Assembly: GCA_007116835.1 (NCBI GenBank)
Contig: SKHS01000192.1
Location: 1-8,547, forward strand
DNA length: 8,547 nucleotides
From: Halomonas sp.
GTDB lineage: Bacteria; Pseudomonadota; Gammaproteobacteria; Pseudomonadales; Halomonadaceae
Reading direction: 5' to 3'
Shown: positions 6,294 to 8,547 of the stretch, piece by piece
How the letters are laid out: each line of letters starts with the position of its first letter
How positions within the stretch are numbered: position 1 is the first letter of the stretch
Translations under genes and position numbers: made by a program
Notes under the pieces: generated by a model
Seen by the model: only the letters and a program-made list of their open reading frames with translations
Told to the model about the DNA's origin: nothing
Database searches by the model: none

Positions 6294-7015
6294 GAAGCGG
6301 GTTCAACCATGGCAGTCAGCACATAGCCAGCCCCTCGCACGGTCCGAATCAGCTGAGAGTGCTGCGCATCTTCCCCCAGGCGTTGGCGCAAACGGCATAC
6401 GTGTACGTCAATCGATCGATCCAGCGGCGGTGCTTCACGGCCACGGGTCAATGTGTAGAGATCATCGCGGGTAATGACCGTGGCTGGCCGCTCCAGAAAC
6501 ACCTGTAATAGCTGAAAATCTGCGCCGGAAAGTGCGGTACGAATGCCTTCTCGGTCGATGAGTTCGCGGGTCATGCGGTCAAGCTGCCAGTCGCCAAAGC
6601 GCACCCAGCGGGCCTCTTGGGCTGTCGCGACCGTTGCGACAGGCCTAGCACGGCGCAGCACCGCTTTAATCCGCGCCAGCAGCTCGCGAGGGTTAAAGGG
6701 CTTAGCGATATAGTCGTCAGCGCCTAATTCGAGCCCCAACACACGGTCAGTATCATCAGCACTGGCGGTGAGCATAATAATCGGTATGTCGCTGGTTTTG
6801 CGCAGCTCTCGGCAGATGGTAAAACCATCATCTCCCGGCATCATAACGTCAACAATCAACAAGCTTGGCGTTTGCTTGGCCAGTTGCTGATACAGCGAAT
6901 CCGCCCCGTCGGCGGTCAACACGTGATAACCGTGACGCCCTAAATAGTCTGCCAGTAGTTCGCGAATTTCCAAGTCGTCATCAACGACCATCAAGGTAGC
7001 AGGCGTGGTAGTCAT
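6290..7015 (-). CDS. gltR: OmpR-family DNA-binding response regulator, GltR-like
   Basis: Cytoplasmic transcription factor of 241 residues, the normal OmpR/PhoB size. The receiver domain (about 7-122) has the acidic pocket VDDD (11-14), phospho-acceptor D56 in IVDVMMPG, T83, and K105 in KPFNPREL. A linker of about 12 residues leads to a winged-helix domain (about 135-235) with RSIDVHVCRLRQRL in the recognition-helix region and RTVRGAGYVL at the wing. ATG 7013-7015 is preferred because it gives the usual short lead before MVVDDD. A GTG at 7045-7043 would add ten residues but lies inside a tandem AT-rich repeat; neither start has a clear Shine-Dalgarno. The gene overlaps the kinase and precedes the importer, so it is the likely regulator of gtsABCD. 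The name is by synteny with the Pseudomonas glucose regulator. Confidence 0.9.
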   Translation of the reverse strand: MTTTPATLMVVDDDLEIRELLADYLGRHGYHVLTADGADSLYQQLAKQTPSLLIVDVMMPGDDGFTICRELRKTSDIPIIMLTASADDTDRVLGLELGADDYIAKPFNPRELLARIKAVLRRARPVATVATAQEARWVRFGDWQLDRMTRELIDREGIRTALSGADFQLLQVFLERPATVITRDDLYTLTRGREAPPLDRSIDVHVCRLRQRLGEDAQHSQLIRTVRGAGYVLTAMVEPAS

Positions 7016-7034
7016 GGTAGCAAAGCGCCCCTGG

Positions 7035-7056
7035 GTTATTATCACTCGTTATTATC
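7035..7056 (-). promoter_or_regulatory. Tandem 9-bp repeat upstream of gltR, candidate promoter/operator
   Basis: On the minus strand GATAATAAC occurs at 7056-7048 and again at 7043-7035, a 13-bp period. Each copy contains GATAAT, a plausible -10 box. Transcription from the nearer one would begin about 16 nt before the preferred ATG. No recognisable -35 hexamer sits 16-18 bp upstream of either copy, so an activator or autoregulation is possible. The rest of the 120-bp gap between this regulator and the HAD gene shows only a weak 5-bp hairpin, GGTGG (7076-7080) with CCACC (7086-7090). Confidence 0.4.
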
Positions 7057-7135
7057 GTTGTCGGGGCTAGATGATGGTGGAGTGGCCACCCTATCGCAAG
7101 CGGCCATCGACCAAGGTGGCAGCGCGAAGCGTTTG

Positions 7136-7933
7136 TTACAGCCCAAAGCGCTGTTTCAGCCACTCGGCAACGGCTGCTTCGCCATGGTGGCCGATACGTT
7201 CAGCCCCCTTTATACGATCAAATAGTGCCGGGTGGGCATTGGCCATTACCTGAGCCTCCCCTGCCAAGTTAAGCATTTCAATGTCGTTTAGGTTATCGCC
7301 AAAAGCCAAACACTCTGCCGGTGTCAGCTTTAACGTTTCCAGCAGCGCCGTTAAGGCCACGCCTTTATTGACGCCACCGGCCATAATTTCCAGAGCGTCC
7401 GCAGTGGAGTAGGTAATATGCAACCCCTGCCCATGTGCTTGATGGGCCTGAACTTCCAGTTGCGCTAATGAATCTGGGTCACCCAGATAGAGCACTTTAC
7501 CAACCCCCTTGGCATCCATCTCTTCCGGCGGCACGACCTCATAAGTAAAGCCGGTCGACGCATGTAATGACAGTAGATGTGGTGCCTCGGCATCGACATG
7601 CCAACCGTTTTCGCGGTAAAGGCTGAGCCGCACCTGGGGCGGGCGCGGCAACTGAATAAGTGTTTCGGCATGGGCTGGTTCAAGATGCGTCGCGCTCAAC
7701 AGCGTGCCAGCAGGGTCATGAGTATACGCCCCGTTGGTACTGATCAAATGGATCGGGATATCCAACTGATCGCGAAACACCCGCATATCGTGATAGTGGC
7801 GGCCAGAAGCCAGCGCGACATGATGGCCTTGCATTACAAGCGCCCTCAACACCTCAATCGTGCTTTCATGCAGCCGGTGATCGCTGCCTAACAGCGTACC
7901 GTCAAGGTCGGAAACGATAAGGCGTGATGTCAT
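7136..7933 (-). CDS. Cof-type HAD-superfamily phosphatase (YidA-like)
   Basis: Probable cytoplasmic Mg2+-dependent phosphatase of small phosphorylated metabolites, often sugar phosphates. Its 265 residues fit the Cof/YidA (Hydrolase_3) family with a C2-type cap. All HAD motifs are present: motif I DLDGTLL with nucleophile D9 and acid/base D11 (9-15), motif II in LISTNGAY (T66, 63-70), motif III lysine K190 in GGVNKG, and motif IV GDNLND (212-217) for metal binding. SGRHY (43-47) is also typical. Start ATG 7931-7933 is supported by AGGAG (7944-7940) 6 nt upstream. It lies 120 bp before gltR on the same strand, in the area where Pseudomonas carries glk/edd. A link to sugar metabolism is plausible, but Cof-type enzymes are promiscuous and the substrate cannot be assigned. 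Confidence 0.9.
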   Translation of the reverse strand: MTSRLIVSDLDGTLLGSDHRLHESTIEVLRALVMQGHHVALASGRHYHDMRVFRDQLDIPIHLISTNGAYTHDPAGTLLSATHLEPAHAETLIQLPRPPQVRLSLYRENGWHVDAEAPHLLSLHASTGFTYEVVPPEEMDAKGVGKVLYLGDPDSLAQLEVQAHQAHGQGLHITYSTADALEIMAGGVNKGVALTALLETLKLTPAECLAFGDNLNDIEMLNLAGEAQVMANAHPALFDRIKGAERIGHHGEAAVAEWLKQRFGL

Positions 7934-7997
7934 GGTGCACTCCTGATGATAGAACTTCTCAGCTTATCCGATTACGCTCGTCGCTCCCAGCCGGATC

Positions 7998-8034
7998 AGA
8001 GCCCTCTAAGGCAACGCCGCCTGAAGAGGGCTCT
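7998..8034. terminator. 10-bp stem-loop after the GH20 gene, possible terminator
   Basis: AGAGCCCTCT (7998-8007) and AGAGGGCTCT (8025-8034) pair perfectly over 10 bp. A second stem, AGGC/GCCT (8009-8012/8019-8022), stacks inside. It lies 18 bp beyond the hexosaminidase stop codon and upstream of the HAD gene. The flank on the minus strand (GATCCGGC) has no T-run, so termination may be partial or factor-assisted. Any HAD promoter would lie in 7934-7997, where I see no convincing -35/-10 pair. Confidence 0.6.
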
Positions 8035-8052
8035 TCGCTATCTTAACGCTGG

Positions 8053-8547
8053 TTAATTTAGCGTCACGACACGGCTATGCCGCTGACCATTGGCACTGGC
8101 GCTGCGTAATAGCACCGTGTTTTCCACCTCGGGTGGCGCGTTGTCCTGATAGACCTGCCAGCTTGCCCCGTCGTCCAAGGAGTACTCAATACTTACTCCC
8201 GGCAGAGCGACATTGGCCACTAGACTACCCGCTTCAACCCGGGCTCCTGGCAAGGGCAGACGATAAGCGATTCCATCCTGTTCCAAACGGGGGAGGATGC
8301 GTTGCCCTAGCAGGTTAGCAAAACGCTGCCAGTCCTCGGTCAACGTCTCATGGTCGACGAAGGACGTCTCGCCACCGACGAACACCTGACCAGGTCGATA
8401 ACCGAGTTCCCACTCGGCTCGGTGCCAAGCTCGCTCGGCCAACGCCAGCAAGCGTGGAAAGATCATATACTCCATCTGGACTTCACTGCGCACCGTCTCC
8501 CCCCAAGCCTGGCCGGAAATTCCCCGAGCGCCCTGCCACCCCTCAAC
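8053..8547 (-). CDS. C-terminal part of GH20 beta-N-acetylhexosaminidase (chitobiase-like), truncated by the window edge
   Basis: The frame is open from the window edge to TAA at 8053-8055, giving 164 C-terminal residues; the true start lies outside. The first residues, GISGQAWGETVRSEVQMEYMIFPRLLALAERAW, match the last strand and helix of the GH20 barrel, with the conserved GQAWGE tryptophan and the FPR-x-x-ALAERAW signature. From about residue 98 comes the small immunoglobulin-like chitobiase C-terminal domain (LPLPGARVE, then SIEYSLDDGASWQVY, then VLLRSASANGQRHSRVVTLN). Such enzymes remove terminal N-acetylglucosamine from chitobiose and related glycans, commonly in the periplasm or outer membrane. 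The catalytic Asp-Glu pair and any signal peptide lie upstream and cannot be checked. The GTG at 8491-8493 is internal and is not a start. Confidence 0.92.
   Translation of the reverse strand, partial: VEGWQGARGISGQAWGETVRSEVQMEYMIFPRLLALAERAWHRAEWELGYRPGQVFVGGETSFVDHETLTEDWQRFANLLGQRILPRLEQDGIAYRLPLPGARVEAGSLVANVALPGVSIEYSLDDGASWQVYQDNAPPEVENTVLLRSASANGQRHSRVVTLN

Noticed and set aside
8043..8056. TTAAC/GTTAA inverted repeat at the GH20 stop codon, considered as a terminator
   Set aside because: A 5-bp A/T-rich stem is too weak. The 10-bp stem at 7998-8034 is a better candidate.
8053..8493. GH20 fragment treated as a complete 146-residue gene starting at 8493
   Set aside because: The frame continues open to the window edge with GH20-like sequence, and the GTG at 8491-8493 is an internal valine.
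1..8547. Defence, toxin-antitoxin, prophage, CRISPR or biosynthetic system
   Set aside because: Every sizeable gene belongs to a known metabolic, transport or regulatory family, and no direct-repeat array, integrase, transposase or tRNA attachment site is visible.

Overview
The window looks like a chromosomal segment from a Halomonas-like gammaproteobacterium. This rests on moderate G+C, Pseudomonas-type sugar-uptake genes of recognisable sequence, and intergenic palindromes of a style I associate with Halomonadaceae; it is inference, not a database match. No tRNA, rRNA, CRISPR, IS transposase, phage gene or origin is visible. All complete genes lie on the minus strand, so transcription runs from high to low coordinates.

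Layout, in transcription order: the 3' end of a GH20 beta-N-acetylhexosaminidase (8547-8053); a stem-loop; a Cof-type HAD phosphatase (7933-7136); an OmpR-family response regulator (7015-6290) overlapping a histidine kinase by 4 nt (6293-4821); then a complete ABC sugar importer made of a periplasmic binding protein (4666-3371), two permeases overlapping by 8 nt (3287-2373 and 2380-1502) and a MalK/UgpC-type ATPase (1319-198). At the left edge lies the short 3' end of a convergent plus-strand gene (1-128). A perfect 12-bp inverted repeat separates it from the ATPase gene.

The order regulator, sensor, binding protein, permease, permease, ATPase matches the gltR-gtrS-gtsABCD glucose-uptake locus of Pseudomonas. 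The binding protein closely resembles what I remember of GtsA. The likely logic is that GtrS senses a sugar or sugar acid in the periplasm, phosphorylates GltR, and GltR controls the adjacent high-affinity glucose/hexose importer. The Pseudomonas neighbours glk, edd and oprB are absent from this window; a HAD phosphatase and a chitobiase-type GH20 enzyme lie upstream instead.

I found no novel gene system. The least explained items are non-coding: a roughly 100-bp multi-stem palindromic element between gtsC and gtsD, flanked by a 10-bp direct repeat; a strong hairpin between gtsA and gtsB; a tandem 9-bp repeat before gltR; and a near-perfect 15-nt-period duplication at the N-terminus of gtsA. 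No gene-free stretch exceeds 300 bases.
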